Positions 8,610 through 16,356 of a stretch of 35,676 nucleotides of DNA are shown here, piece after piece (positions within the stretch are counted from its first letter, which is position 1; every line of letters begins with the position of its first letter). The translations under genes and the position numbers were made by a program. The notes below the pieces were generated by a model. The model did no database searches, was not told where the DNA came from, and worked only from the letters and a program-made list of their open reading frames with translations. The stretch covers positions 1-35,676 of the forward strand of contig VGRW01000035.1 in the NCBI GenBank assembly GCA_016875225.1, in the 5' to 3' direction. The DNA comes from Deltaproteobacteria bacterium (GTDB lineage Bacteria > Myxococcota_A > UBA9160 > SZUA-336).

Positions 8610-10067
8610 CTAGGACGCCTGCTCGAAGTCGTCGAGCTTCGGGCGGCGCGTCTTCCACCAGTACGCGAGCGTCGAGCTCGACCAGTTGTTGGTGATCTTT
8701 CCCGACGCTGTCTTGTACCAGCTCCTGCAGCCCGCGGCCCAGGCCGTCTTCTCGAGCTCGCGCTGCAGGCCCGCGTTGAAGCGCTGCTGCGCCTCGGGCC
8801 GGACGTCGAGCAAGCGCAGGCGCTTCTCCGCGAGCGCGCGAATGCACCGAACCGCGTAGCGCACCTGCGCCTCGATCATGAAGATGATCGAGTTGTGACC
8901 CAGATTCGTGTTGGGTCCGTACATCATGAAGAAGTTCGGAAAGCCCGAGACGCAGATCCCCAGGTGCGCCTCGGCGCCGCCATCCCAGGCGTCGGCGAGC
9001 GTGCGGCCGCCGCGGCCGGCGATCTCGATCGGCGCGAGGAACGTGGTGGTCTCGAAGCCCGTCGCGAGCACGATCACGTCGGCGGGATGGATCGCGCCGT
9101 CTTTCGTCTCGATCCCGTCGCGGGTGATCCGCGCGATCCCGCTCGGCTCGACGCTGACGTTCGGCCGCGACAGCGCCGGGTAGAAGTCGTCGTCGATCAG
9201 GATCCGCTTGCATCCGACGCGGTAGTCGGGCGTGAGCAGCGCGCGGAGCTTCGGGTCCGGGACCGACGCCTCGAGCCAATTGCGCGCGGCCTTCTCGAAG
9301 TTCCGCGCCGTTCGGCCATTGGCGCCGAAGGCCAGGTAGTTCCGCTCGAGCTGCCAGTAGAAGAACCAGCGGTACAGGCGCAGCAGCGGCGGGAAGGCGC
9401 GGTAGAACCGCTTCGCGCGCTCGCTGTAGGCGTAGTCGCCGCGCGGCACGACCCAGTTCGCCGAGCGCTGGAAGATGGTGAGCCGGCCGGCGAGCGTTGC
9501 GAGCTTGGGCACGAACTGGATCGCGCTTGCGCCGTTGCCGATCACCGCCACGTTCTTGCCCGCGAGATCGCAGTCGTGCCGCCAGCGCGCGGAGTGGAAC
9601 CAGACGCCCGCGAAGTCGCCGAGCCCCGACAGGTCGGGAACGTGCGGGCGGTTCAGCTGGCCCACCCCGCTCACCAGCACGGTGGCGTCGAGCGACTCGC
9701 CGCCGCGCGTGTGAACACGCCAGAGCCCCGCGCCTTCGTCGAAGCGCGCGCTTGCAACCTCGCAGCCGAAGCGGATGTGCGGCAGCAGCCCGTACTTCCC
9801 GGCGCAGTGCTCGAGATAGCGCTGGATCTCGGCCTGACCCGAGAACTTCCGGCTCCAATCGGGGTTCGGCTCGAACGAGTAGCAATAGAAGTGCGAGGGC
9901 ACGTCGCAGGCCGCGCCCGGATACTGGTTGTCGTACCAGGTGCCGCCGACGCGGTCGGACTTCTCCAGGATGGTGAACGACGAGATCCCGGCCCGGAGCA
10001 GCTGGATCCCCGTACACAATCCAGAGACACCCGCTCCCAGAATCACGACCGAAGGCGACTCGGTCAT
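8610..10067 (-). CDS. Flavin-containing monooxygenase, Baeyer-Villiger type
   Basis: 485 residues. FAD-binding GAGVSG is at residues 11-16, the second dinucleotide (NADPH) site is GNGASA at 177-182, and FAGVWFHSARW at 152-162 fits the type I Baeyer-Villiger fingerprint FxGxxxHxxxW. GGTWYDNQYPGAACD at 41-55 is also typical. Such enzymes insert oxygen next to a ketone or oxidise soft heteroatoms, often on steroids, terpenes or cyclic ketones; the substrate is not readable. Its ATG overlaps the stop of the HIT gene as ATGA, so the two are translationally coupled. The nearby P450 and acyl-CoA dehydrogenase genes are compatible with a lipid- or terpenoid-oxidising lifestyle. Confidence 0.93.
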   Translation of the reverse strand: MTESPSVVILGAGVSGLCTGIQLLRAGISSFTILEKSDRVGGTWYDNQYPGAACDVPSHFYCYSFEPNPDWSRKFSGQAEIQRYLEHCAGKYGLLPHIRFGCEVASARFDEGAGLWRVHTRGGESLDATVLVSGVGQLNRPHVPDLSGLGDFAGVWFHSARWRHDCDLAGKNVAVIGNGASAIQFVPKLATLAGRLTIFQRSANWVVPRGDYAYSERAKRFYRAFPPLLRLYRWFFYWQLERNYLAFGANGRTARNFEKAARNWLEASVPDPKLRALLTPDYRVGCKRILIDDDFYPALSRPNVSVEPSGIARITRDGIETKDGAIHPADVIVLATGFETTTFLAPIEIAGRGGRTLADAWDGGAEAHLGICVSGFPNFFMMYGPNTNLGHNSIIFMIEAQVRYAVRCIRALAEKRLRLLDVRPEAQQRFNAGLQRELEKTAWAAGCRSWYKTASGKITNNWSSSTLAYWWKTRRPKLDDFEQAS

Positions 10068-10561
10068 CCGCGCTTCTCCTCGCTGCTCGGACCCGGCCCC
10101 GAGTATGCCACGGACGGGATCACCCGCCCTCGGACTTCGAGCAGGCGAGCGATGCCGGCGATGAGCTCCCCCTGCGACTCGCGTTCGAAGCGCGGCGCGC
10201 GCTCCCAGTCGTGCAGCCAGACCGGCGCGCGCCGGGTCGCCTCGGGCTCCGACTCGCAGCGCGGAAACAGGTGCGCGTGCAGCGCCGGCTCGGCGTTGCC
10301 GAGAATCTCGTAGTTGATCCGCGCCGCGCCGGTCACCTGCAGCAGCACGTCGCCGAGCGCGGCCATGTCGTCCAGGAACTGGCTCCGCGCAGCCCCCGCG
10401 AGCGCGTTCAGATCGGCGACCACCCCCTCGGGAACGAGCAGGCAGTAGCCGGGAACCACCTGCTGCGCGCCGGCCAGAACCCAGCCCGAGCGCACCCGCG
10501 CCACCACGTTCGGGTTCGCGCCCGCGCGCGCCGCCTCGACCCAGCGGTGGATCTGCGTCAC
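10064..10561 (-). CDS. HIT-family protein with altered histidine triad
   Basis: 165 residues from a GTG start that overlaps the stop of the upstream gene as GTGA. The core reads SGWVLAGAQQVVPGYCLLVPE, followed by INYEILGNAEPALHAHLFPR. HAHLF stands where the HxHxH histidine triad is expected, so the third His is Phe; the middle (nucleophilic) His is kept. This HAHLFPR form occurs in my recollection in HIT proteins of the nucleotide hydrolase/transferase group, so activity is still possible. Substrate unknown. The ATGA overlap with the monooxygenase gene and the GTGA overlap upstream show a compact operon. Confidence 0.87.
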   Translation of the reverse strand: MTQIHRWVEAARAGANPNVVARVRSGWVLAGAQQVVPGYCLLVPEGVVADLNALAGAARSQFLDDMAALGDVLLQVTGAARINYEILGNAEPALHAHLFPRCESEPEATRRAPVWLHDWERAPRFERESQGELIAGIARLLEVRGRVIPSVAYSGPGPSSEEKRG

Positions 10562-11082
10562 TTCGGCCCCGCGAGCAGCCGCACGTCGTCGATCCAGACC
10601 GTGCCCTTGCCGTCGATCACCAAGTTCAGCTTCACGCGGCTGGGATTCTCGCCCTTCTGCAGCAGGAACGGCGTCTCCTGCGTCGACCAGTCGTTCGAGC
10701 CCGAGAGCGGAGCGTCGAGCGCGCGCGAGAAGTACTCGCCGCGCCCTTCGAAGACGCACCACATCTCCAAGTACGCCCGGCCCTCCACGCCTTCCGTGCG
10801 AAGTCGCGCCCGGTAGGTGAGCCGCGCGTCCTCGACGTCGACGTCGCCCGTTTCGAAGAGCCGCAGCGTCGTCGGCCCGTCGACCCGCACGCGAAGCGAC
10901 CCATTCCCGTCGCTCGTCACCTCGCGGTCGAGCTCGACCCCCGACCCCGCGATCACGCCCCCGAGATCCGCGATCGGGTAGCGCGCGAGTTCGCTCACTT
11001 CCCGTGCGGCCTCAGAGCACGCAGCGAGCAAAGCCGCCAAGCCGAGGTATGCGAGCACGCGAGCCGAAGCTGTCGTCGTCAT
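10558..11082 (-). CDS. Lipoprotein with beta-sandwich (carbohydrate-binding-like) domain
   Basis: 174 residues. The leader VLAYLGLAALLAAC ends in the lipobox LAAC (Cys21). The rest is a beta-rich domain: SGVELDREVTSDGNGSLRV, LTYRARLRTEGVEGRAYLEMW, DWSTQETPFLL and GTVWIDDVRLL. This strand pattern is typical of CBM4/9/11-like jelly-roll modules, whose last strand often reads VWIDDVxL. There is no catalytic domain. An AGGAGG site lies 10 bp upstream of the ATG. It is the first gene of the operon leading to the HIT protein and the monooxygenase. Ligand unknown. Confidence 0.75.
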   Translation of the reverse strand: MTTTASARVLAYLGLAALLAACSEAAREVSELARYPIADLGGVIAGSGVELDREVTSDGNGSLRVRVDGPTTLRLFETGDVDVEDARLTYRARLRTEGVEGRAYLEMWCVFEGRGEYFSRALDAPLSGSNDWSTQETPFLLQKGENPSRVKLNLVIDGKGTVWIDDVRLLAGPK

Positions 11083-11108
11083 CTTCGCCGATCCTCCTCA
11101 TTCGACCG

Positions 11109-11245
11109 TCAGCGCGGCAGTCGGCCTGCCCAGTACGCTGGCCGTCTCCGATCGTGCGCGATCGCCAGTAGCTGCAATCGAGGCGATGGCTGTCGCGCCA
11201 GCGCGCGGATTCCGCTTCGTCGCTGATCCGAAGCGGAAGCGTCAA
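11109..11245 (-). pseudogene. Remnant of a ParE/RelE-type toxin gene, internally deleted
   Basis: Two pieces of one toxin survive in different frames. From a TTG at 11245 the sequence reads TLPLRISDEAES, like the start of ParE-type toxins. The end, in another frame (about 11180 down to the stop at 11109), reads LQLLAIAHDRRRPAYWAGR, the characteristic ParE C-terminus. The middle, about 60 residues in intact relatives, is missing. The TTG overlaps the antitoxin stop as TTGA, the usual arrangement of an antitoxin-toxin pair. The family call rests on remembered consensus. Confidence 0.62.
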
Positions 11246-11395
11246 CGCGTGGTGAGTCCGTTCCGAATCCGGTCACGAACCTCGGCCCACGGTGCTCCGG
11301 AATCGACATCGGAACGCACCCGCGCCGCACGCCGCTCGGTCCGATACTGCCAACTTCAACGCATCTTCCAGCCGCTTCTCGCCCGCCTTGGTCAT
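11242..11395 (-). pseudogene. Remnant of an addiction-module antitoxin gene, internally deleted and frameshifted
   Basis: From ATG 11395 the frame reads TKAGEKRLEDALKLAVSDRA, like the start of the putative addiction-module component family (PF09720), whose consensus is a helix followed by ERAELA. The frame then breaks. One frame over, from about 11337, it resumes with ERRAARVRSDVDSGAPWAEV and RDRIRNGL, the usual C-terminus of the same family, and stops at 11242. About 30 central residues seem to be deleted. This leaves an inactive antitoxin upstream of the equally broken toxin. Confidence 0.62.
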
Positions 11396-11464
11396 CGCTC
11401 GAAGGCTATCCCTGGGCGCGTCCGCCAACAAGGAGATCCCGCCAACTTCCATCGCGAGCGGAAC

Positions 11465-13600
11465 TCATCCTGGAGCGCGCAGCAGTCGCTCGATGTGTTC
11501 GCGCGTCTCCGGGTCCTCGAACCAGACGAACGTGCCGCGGATCGCGCGGGAGAGCAGGATCCGGTAGCCGCGCTGCAGCCGGCGCAGCAGGTCGTCGCTG
11601 TTCGGGCCGCGACCGCGCTCGCGGCGCGCGGCGGCGAGCGTCTTGCGCCAGGCCGACTCGTGGATGTGCTCCGCTTGCGCCACCCAGCGGTCGCCGCGCC
11701 AGACGAGGTCGCTCATCCAGAGCACGCCCGTGTAGTCGTAGTCGAAGCCGCGCACCACGTAGGGGCAGCCGACTTCGCAGAGCGGGTCGTCCGCCATCGC
11801 GCTTCTCGCGGGCGCCTGCACGAAGAGCGTGTAGTCCTGCTCCGGGGCGAAGTTCCAGATTCGCGACCAGGTGCGCGGCTCGCCGTCGCGCGCGAACTCG
11901 AGCTGGAAGTCGCGGGCCGTCGAGGCCAGGCGGTGTGGGTCGTACTCGCCCTTGGTCCGCCATGGGCGCGCGTAGGACGCGAGCAGGCGCACCGTCTGCC
12001 CTTCGGCTACCCGCGGGCGCAGCGCCTCGTCGAGCGCGGCGGGGTCGTCGACGATCTCGAACGCGAACGGTCCGCCGAAGCCGCGCCGCCACGTGCTCGC
12101 GGGCTCCGTGCGCTCGTCCAGACCTAGCGCGGCGCCGAGCCACGTCATGTACTCGGCCGAGCCGCCGCAGCGGAACTGCGCGCCCGCCAGGCTCACGTGC
12201 TCGATCTTCTCGACGCCTAGCTCGGCCGCGAAGCGCCCGATGCTCTCGCGCGAGGTCGTCTCGTTGTCGCGGTAGCTCTGCTCGGTGTCCATCAGGAAGA
12301 CGCTGACGCGCGAGCTGCGGATCACGTGCCAGGCCTGCGGGCCCGCGTGCATGGCCCACCCGGACGGTGACACCCCTTCCTTGCCCGCGACGGTGGGGTC
12401 GATCAGGGCGTGCGCCTCGTCGACGATCGAGACGGCGAACGTGTCGTCCGGGCAGCGGCTGCGCTCGCCGAGAGCAGCGAACCGCTCCAGGTTATCGCGC
12501 CAAGTCGAGATCTCGGTCCTGCGCCCGCGATCGCGCTCGCGCTTCACCCAGACCGGCGACAGGCCCGGGTTGTACTTGTTCGCCCCGACCACCACCCCGC
12601 GCGCGGCGCGCTTGCCGGACGCGAGCTCGAACAGCCCCTCCCAGTTCGAGCGCTGCGCGCTCGAGGTCGTCGTCAGAACCACGTTTCCGTCGATCCGGTC
12701 GTCACCGGCCAGTGTCGCCCACAGGTGCGCCGCGACCACGGACTTTCCCGAGCCCGGCGGACCCTCGACGATCACCACACTCTTGCGCCCGGGCTTCCGC
12801 CGCGCGCCCGTCTTCGCGGGCGCCAGCGCTCGCTCGACCTGCTTCATGCACTTCTCGAAGCCCGCGCGCTGCTCGTCGAGAAGCACGAACGGGCTCTCGC
12901 GCCGGTTCGCGATCGCCTGCGCCACCTGTCGCACGAAGCCACGGTCCTGGCGGTACTGCCCGAGCTCGAAGCGGTGCGCGAAGCCAGGGTCGGGCTGCCG
13001 GAGCCTCGCCGCCAGGTGTGCTGGGAAGCGATCCGCGATGTCCGCCCGGCTGCGCGTGAAGACCGGATACTCCGCGACCAGCGCGCGGTGCGGCGCCGCC
13101 GAGTACGGCTCCGCCGACGATGCGAACGTGAAGAACACGCAGCCCGACACGCCCGCGCCGTCCTCCTGCACGGCGCTGTGGAAGCGGCGGCAGTACTCGA
13201 CGTAGCCGCGCACCTGATCGGACGGGTGCGAGACCTCGCGCTCCGCGTGCAGCACCAACCCCTCGCGCGGCCCCGGCCGATCCCCTTCGGTGTTCCAGTC
13301 CTTGAGCTCGACGATCACGGCCGCGGGCTTCGATTCGTCCCGTCCGAGCAGCACCACGTCGGCCCATGACGCGGATGCGGGCAGGCGGTACTCGACCGCG
13401 ACGTCGCCGCGGCTGCCCAGATGCACGTGGAAGCCCTTCAGCGCCTCGTGACCAAGCACGCCGGCGAGCGCGGGCAGCGAGTTGCGCCAGGCGCCGGCCT
13501 CGCTCGCCCCGCCCCGCCGTGTCTCGTCCTGCAGGTCCGCGACCAGACCGTCGAGGTCGTAGGCAGTTCGCTCGCGGAACGAATCGACGTCGAGGAGCAC
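11465..13600 (-). CDS. PD-(D/E)XK nuclease fused to DUF2075 superfamily 1-type helicase; candidate anti-phage protein
   Basis: 711 residues from a GTG at 13600; upstream in-frame sequence is not protein-like. N-terminal nuclease: D81 in SWADVVLLG, E98-x-K100 in VIVELKDW, and QVRGY at 129-133 (QxxxY), the three motifs of RecB/Cas4-like PD-(D/E)XK enzymes. C-terminal DUF2075 helicase: Walker A GPPGSGKS 280-287, Walker B VDEAH 393-397, QFRCGGSAEYMTWL near 475-488 and RGFDYDYTGVLW towards the end. These suggest ATP-driven nucleic-acid remodelling coupled to cleavage. Nuclease-helicase immunity proteins such as staphylococcal Nhi are a possible comparison, from memory. It sits between a dead toxin pair and a lipoprotein/deaminase block; 190 bp without a recognisable gene separate it from the lipoprotein gene upstream. 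Confidence 0.83.
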   Translation of the reverse strand: MLLDVDSFRERTAYDLDGLVADLQDETRRGGASEAGAWRNSLPALAGVLGHEALKGFHVHLGSRGDVAVEYRLPASASWADVVLLGRDESKPAAVIVELKDWNTEGDRPGPREGLVLHAEREVSHPSDQVRGYVEYCRRFHSAVQEDGAGVSGCVFFTFASSAEPYSAAPHRALVAEYPVFTRSRADIADRFPAHLAARLRQPDPGFAHRFELGQYRQDRGFVRQVAQAIANRRESPFVLLDEQRAGFEKCMKQVERALAPAKTGARRKPGRKSVVIVEGPPGSGKSVVAAHLWATLAGDDRIDGNVVLTTTSSAQRSNWEGLFELASGKRAARGVVVGANKYNPGLSPVWVKRERDRGRRTEISTWRDNLERFAALGERSRCPDDTFAVSIVDEAHALIDPTVAGKEGVSPSGWAMHAGPQAWHVIRSSRVSVFLMDTEQSYRDNETTSRESIGRFAAELGVEKIEHVSLAGAQFRCGGSAEYMTWLGAALGLDERTEPASTWRRGFGGPFAFEIVDDPAALDEALRPRVAEGQTVRLLASYARPWRTKGEYDPHRLASTARDFQLEFARDGEPRTWSRIWNFAPEQDYTLFVQAPARSAMADDPLCEVGCPYVVRGFDYDYTGVLWMSDLVWRGDRWVAQAEHIHESAWRKTLAAARRERGRGPNSDDLLRRLQRGYRILLSRAIRGTFVWFEDPETREHIERLLRAPG

Positions 13601-13790
13601 GGGGACGGTTGTACCATGGGGTCGAGCGAGACTCGATGGCCTATCCACTCGCGCAGTGGCCGAGAGGCATCTTCGCTTGGGCGCCCAGCGGACAGCGCGG
13701 CGGGAGAGCTGGCGCCTGATACGACTCGGCGCGATGACGATCCGCGCGACCTCCTTGCGGCCATTGCCACGTCGAGGTCGTCGGCAAGGA

Positions 13791-14633
13791 CTAGAGACTG
13801 GATAGGATCGCCTCGCGGCGGTCTCGATATTCCTCTTCCGTGATGAGCCGTCGCTTCCACAGCAGATCGAGTTCCTCGAGGCGTTCCGCGACCGACCTCT
13901 GCTTCGAATCGGCTGGGGGTATCGGTGGTTCCACAGGCGGGGGCTCAACCGCGCGAAGTGTCGCAGCACTCGGAGCGGGCTCCGGTGGTTTCTCGGCCGA
14001 GAGGGGTGGCGGCGAAGTCTGGAACGCCCCTTGCTCATGCAGATCCTGGTACACGTGGTCCGCGATTCGAGAGAGGGCGCGGTGCCTGGCCCCCTGCATG
14101 AATGGCGAGATCGGGAGCAGGAGCAGGCTCACCACCGTGACGAACTCATTGTTCGCCGCGGCTCTGTAGCGGCGCCCGGAGGTCCTCTCCACGAGCTCGT
14201 ATTCGAGCGAGAACCGGGTGTCAACGTAGTAGGGGATCACGAACAACGTGAGGCCGCTGATGATCTGCAGCGCGATGCTGGAATCCCCGTCCTGCATTCC
14301 CATGAGCACGAGGGAGTAATCGGCCGACCCAGGGCTCTGGCCTGGCTTGGCATACGAGTAGGAGCGAATGACTTCCTTGTCGCGCCATCGATCCAGGATC
14401 GCGTCGTTGATCTCGTTCCCCATCCGGTTGGAGGTCACGAGCTTGCCGCCGTCGAGGTGAAACGAGAATGCCGGACTCACCGAGTACTCGACGGATGGCC
14501 GAAACCCCGGCTCCGAGGTCGTGATCTCCGGGAGCTCCTTGCCACCCGTGGTAATGCAGCCGACGGATCCAAGAGATAGCAGCAGGATCGACGCCGTGAT
14601 GATGGTACGAATCACCGCTGCTCGCTCGCTCAA
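13791..14633 (-). CDS. Predicted lipoprotein with C-terminal SHOCT domain
   Basis: 280 residues. The leader IRTIITASILLLSLGSVGC is followed by CITTGGKELP; the lipobox SVGC is weak at -3 but otherwise acceptable. A central hydrophobic stretch (ALQIISGLTLFVIPYYV) and FVTVVSLLLLPISPFM may be membrane-associated. A Pro-rich linker (about 205-245) leads to a 30-residue SHOCT motif, RLEELDLLWKRRLITEEEYRDRR. SHOCT tails are short oligomerisation modules found on many membrane or phage-linked proteins. No function can be assigned. It is divergent from the deaminase gene and upstream of the nuclease-helicase on the same strand. Confidence 0.75.
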   Translation of the reverse strand: MSERAAVIRTIITASILLLSLGSVGCITTGGKELPEITTSEPGFRPSVEYSVSPAFSFHLDGGKLVTSNRMGNEINDAILDRWRDKEVIRSYSYAKPGQSPGSADYSLVLMGMQDGDSSIALQIISGLTLFVIPYYVDTRFSLEYELVERTSGRRYRAAANNEFVTVVSLLLLPISPFMQGARHRALSRIADHVYQDLHEQGAFQTSPPPLSAEKPPEPAPSAATLRAVEPPPVEPPIPPADSKQRSVAERLEELDLLWKRRLITEEEYRDRREAILSSL

Positions 14634-14874
14634 CAGACTCTCCAGTGCAGTGAATTGAACGTTCCGGGGTCCTCGCGTTCCCAGAAGTCACGGTACCACA
14701 GTCCTGCAGTCGTCCGGGATCCATCAGGTCGGAGCCGGACTTCCCGCGATCCGCTCCGCGAAAGCGCGTCAGGATCTTGCTCCGGGGCGACAAAGGGTGA
14801 TCTGCCCCCGTCGTCTCCTGATGATGACCGGAGTTCACCTACCACTCGGCGCTGACCTCGACTATCTAGTCCTC
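14634..14874 (+). other. 241-bp leader of the deaminase gene; candidate site of an AvcI-like RNA
   Basis: The space between the divergent SHOCT lipoprotein and deaminase genes has no convincing coding sequence. A GTG at 14797 and ATGs at 14821/14824 are in frame with the deaminase but lack ribosome-binding sites. One short stem is visible: GTCCGG at 14712-14717 pairs with CCGGAC at 14735-14740 across a 17-nt loop. In known AvcID systems a non-coding RNA antitoxin lies just upstream of avcD. The position and size fit, but nothing in the sequence proves a transcript, and no clear promoter was seen. Confidence 0.3.
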
Positions 14875-16356
14875 ATGAGCGTCAGGAAGCGTGCGCAGAG
14901 GGCGCGGAGGCTTCGCTCCGAGGTCGTGATTGGATTGGCGGCCGGAGTCGGCGCGCCCTTAGAGCTGGTGCAGAGCCGGATCGCCAGTGCCCTCGAGAAG
15001 CTCGGCTACGAAGTCGAGCTGATTCACCTGAGTGGACTCACGGAACTGTTCGACCTCTCGACGCCGTCACCTGGTTCGAGTGCTGGCGAGGCCGAGCGCA
15101 TCGACGCGGGCATGCGGCGCGGGAACGAGGCGCGCGAGGCGACCGGGCACGACGACATCCTCGCGATGGCGGCGGTCGGCCAGATCCGCAATCGACGCGG
15201 AAGAGGACTGACCAGGCTCGATGGCAGGGCCTTCGTGCTGCGCCAGCTCAAGCATCCGGCCGAAGTCGATCTACTGCGCCGGGTGTACAGAGACGGATTC
15301 CACCTGGTTGGCGTGTACTCCCCGGTCGAAGCGCGCGAGGAGCGACTTGCGGACCATGGCATGCACGAAGATCGGATTGCGGAGCTGATTGCGCGCGATG
15401 AGCGCGAACCATCGACGTCGGGCCAACGGCTGCGGGACACGTTCCATTTGGCAGACGTATTCGTGAACGTCGCAAAGTCGCGTTCGGCGATCGCCTCGCA
15501 GATCGAGCGGTACTTCGCCCTGGTGTACGGCAAAGGCCTACACGGCCCGACACCCGACGAGTTCGGGATGTTCCAGGCCTACGCGAGCGCGCTTCGCTCG
15601 GTGCAGCTCGGCCGGCAGGTTGGCGCGGCGATCCTGAGCCCGCACCGGGACCTGATCGCAGTGGGGACCAATGAGGTTCCGCGTGCGGGCGGCGGACCCT
15701 ACTTCGACGGCGACCCCGAGGATGCACGCGATCACATTCGGGGTCGCGACTCGAGCGACGAGATGCGCGAACGGATGGCGACGGAGATCGCGAGTCGAGT
15801 GATCGACGGCTGGGAGTCGTTGTCTCCGGCCGGTCGACTCGAGAGAGCGCGAGGGATCCAGGAGCGCCTCGAGTCCACGACCATTTCAGCTCTCACCGAG
15901 TTCGGCCGCGCCGTGCACGCCGAGGCGGACGCGCTTCTCTCGGCCGCTCGGGTTGGCGTGTCGACGCGGGGATGTTCGCTGTACGCAACGACCTTCCCTT
16001 GCCACGTCTGCGCGAAGCACATCGTGTCGGCGGCGATTGACCGCGTAGTATTCATCGAGCCGTATCCGAAGAGCAGGGCGCGCGAGCTCTTCGACGATTC
16101 GATCTCGCTCGAGAAGCGCTCGAAGAGCCGAGTCCTGTTCGAGCCGTTCGTCGGCGTGGCGCCGCGCAGGTACGTAGAGCTGTTCTCCATGCGGGCTCCG
16201 GACGGCGAGGAAATCGCGAGGAAGGATGCGGCCGGCTTCGTTCTCGGAGAGTTTCGGCGACCACGGTTGGAGATGTCATACTCCTCCGCGATCGACCGCG
16301 AGGGATGGGCCGCGGACGAGCTTCGCGGGCTTCTGGGAGAAGGAGAGGGGAGTTGA
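14875..16356 (+). CDS. AvcD-like anti-phage deoxycytidylate deaminase with N-terminal P-loop-like domain
   Basis: 493 residues from ATG 14875. The C-terminal third is a zinc cytidine/deoxycytidylate deaminase: VHAEADALL (zinc ligand H348, catalytic E350) and TTFPCHVCAKH (C376, C379), then VVFIEPYPKSRARELF. The first 200 residues open with EVVIGLAAGVGAPLELV, a P-loop-like turn (G20-P28) lacking the lysine, and resemble a nucleotide kinase fold. This two-domain layout is that of AvcD/dCTP deaminase defence proteins, which drain dCTP during phage infection. Regulation in known systems is by an upstream RNA. Codon use looks less GC-biased than the flanks, hinting at transfer. Starts at 14797 or 14821 are possible. 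A small gene is coupled to its stop (TTGA). Confidence 0.88.
   Translation: MSVRKRAQRARRLRSEVVIGLAAGVGAPLELVQSRIASALEKLGYEVELIHLSGLTELFDLSTPSPGSSAGEAERIDAGMRRGNEAREATGHDDILAMAAVGQIRNRRGRGLTRLDGRAFVLRQLKHPAEVDLLRRVYRDGFHLVGVYSPVEAREERLADHGMHEDRIAELIARDEREPSTSGQRLRDTFHLADVFVNVAKSRSAIASQIERYFALVYGKGLHGPTPDEFGMFQAYASALRSVQLGRQVGAAILSPHRDLIAVGTNEVPRAGGGPYFDGDPEDARDHIRGRDSSDEMRERMATEIASRVIDGWESLSPAGRLERARGIQERLESTTISALTEFGRAVHAEADALLSAARVGVSTRGCSLYATTFPCHVCAKHIVSAAIDRVVFIEPYPKSRARELFDDSISLEKRSKSRVLFEPFVGVAPRRYVELFSMRAPDGEEIARKDAAGFVLGEFRRPRLEMSYSSAIDREGWAADELRGLLGEGEGS
16341..16345 (+). promoter_or_regulatory. Ribosome-binding site deciding the TTG start of the small gene
   Basis: AGGAG in a purine-rich run, 7 bp before the TTG at 16353. 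It lies inside the end of the deaminase gene, supporting coupled translation of the small downstream gene. Confidence 0.55.

Noticed and set aside
7633-10017. Long minus-strand frame through the monooxygenase region
   Set aside because: High-GC shadow without domains; the true monooxygenase, carbonic anhydrase and SIMPL genes are in the other frames.
13655-13668. AGTGGCCGAGAGGC, resembling the D-arm of tRNA-Ser/Leu, near the island centre
   Set aside because: Neither an acceptor stem, anticodon arm nor T-arm can be placed around it, so it is most likely chance.
13601-13790. Short plus-strand frame between the nuclease-helicase and the SHOCT lipoprotein
   Set aside because: 27 codons from ATG 13636 with no ribosome-binding site, no motif and unusual composition.
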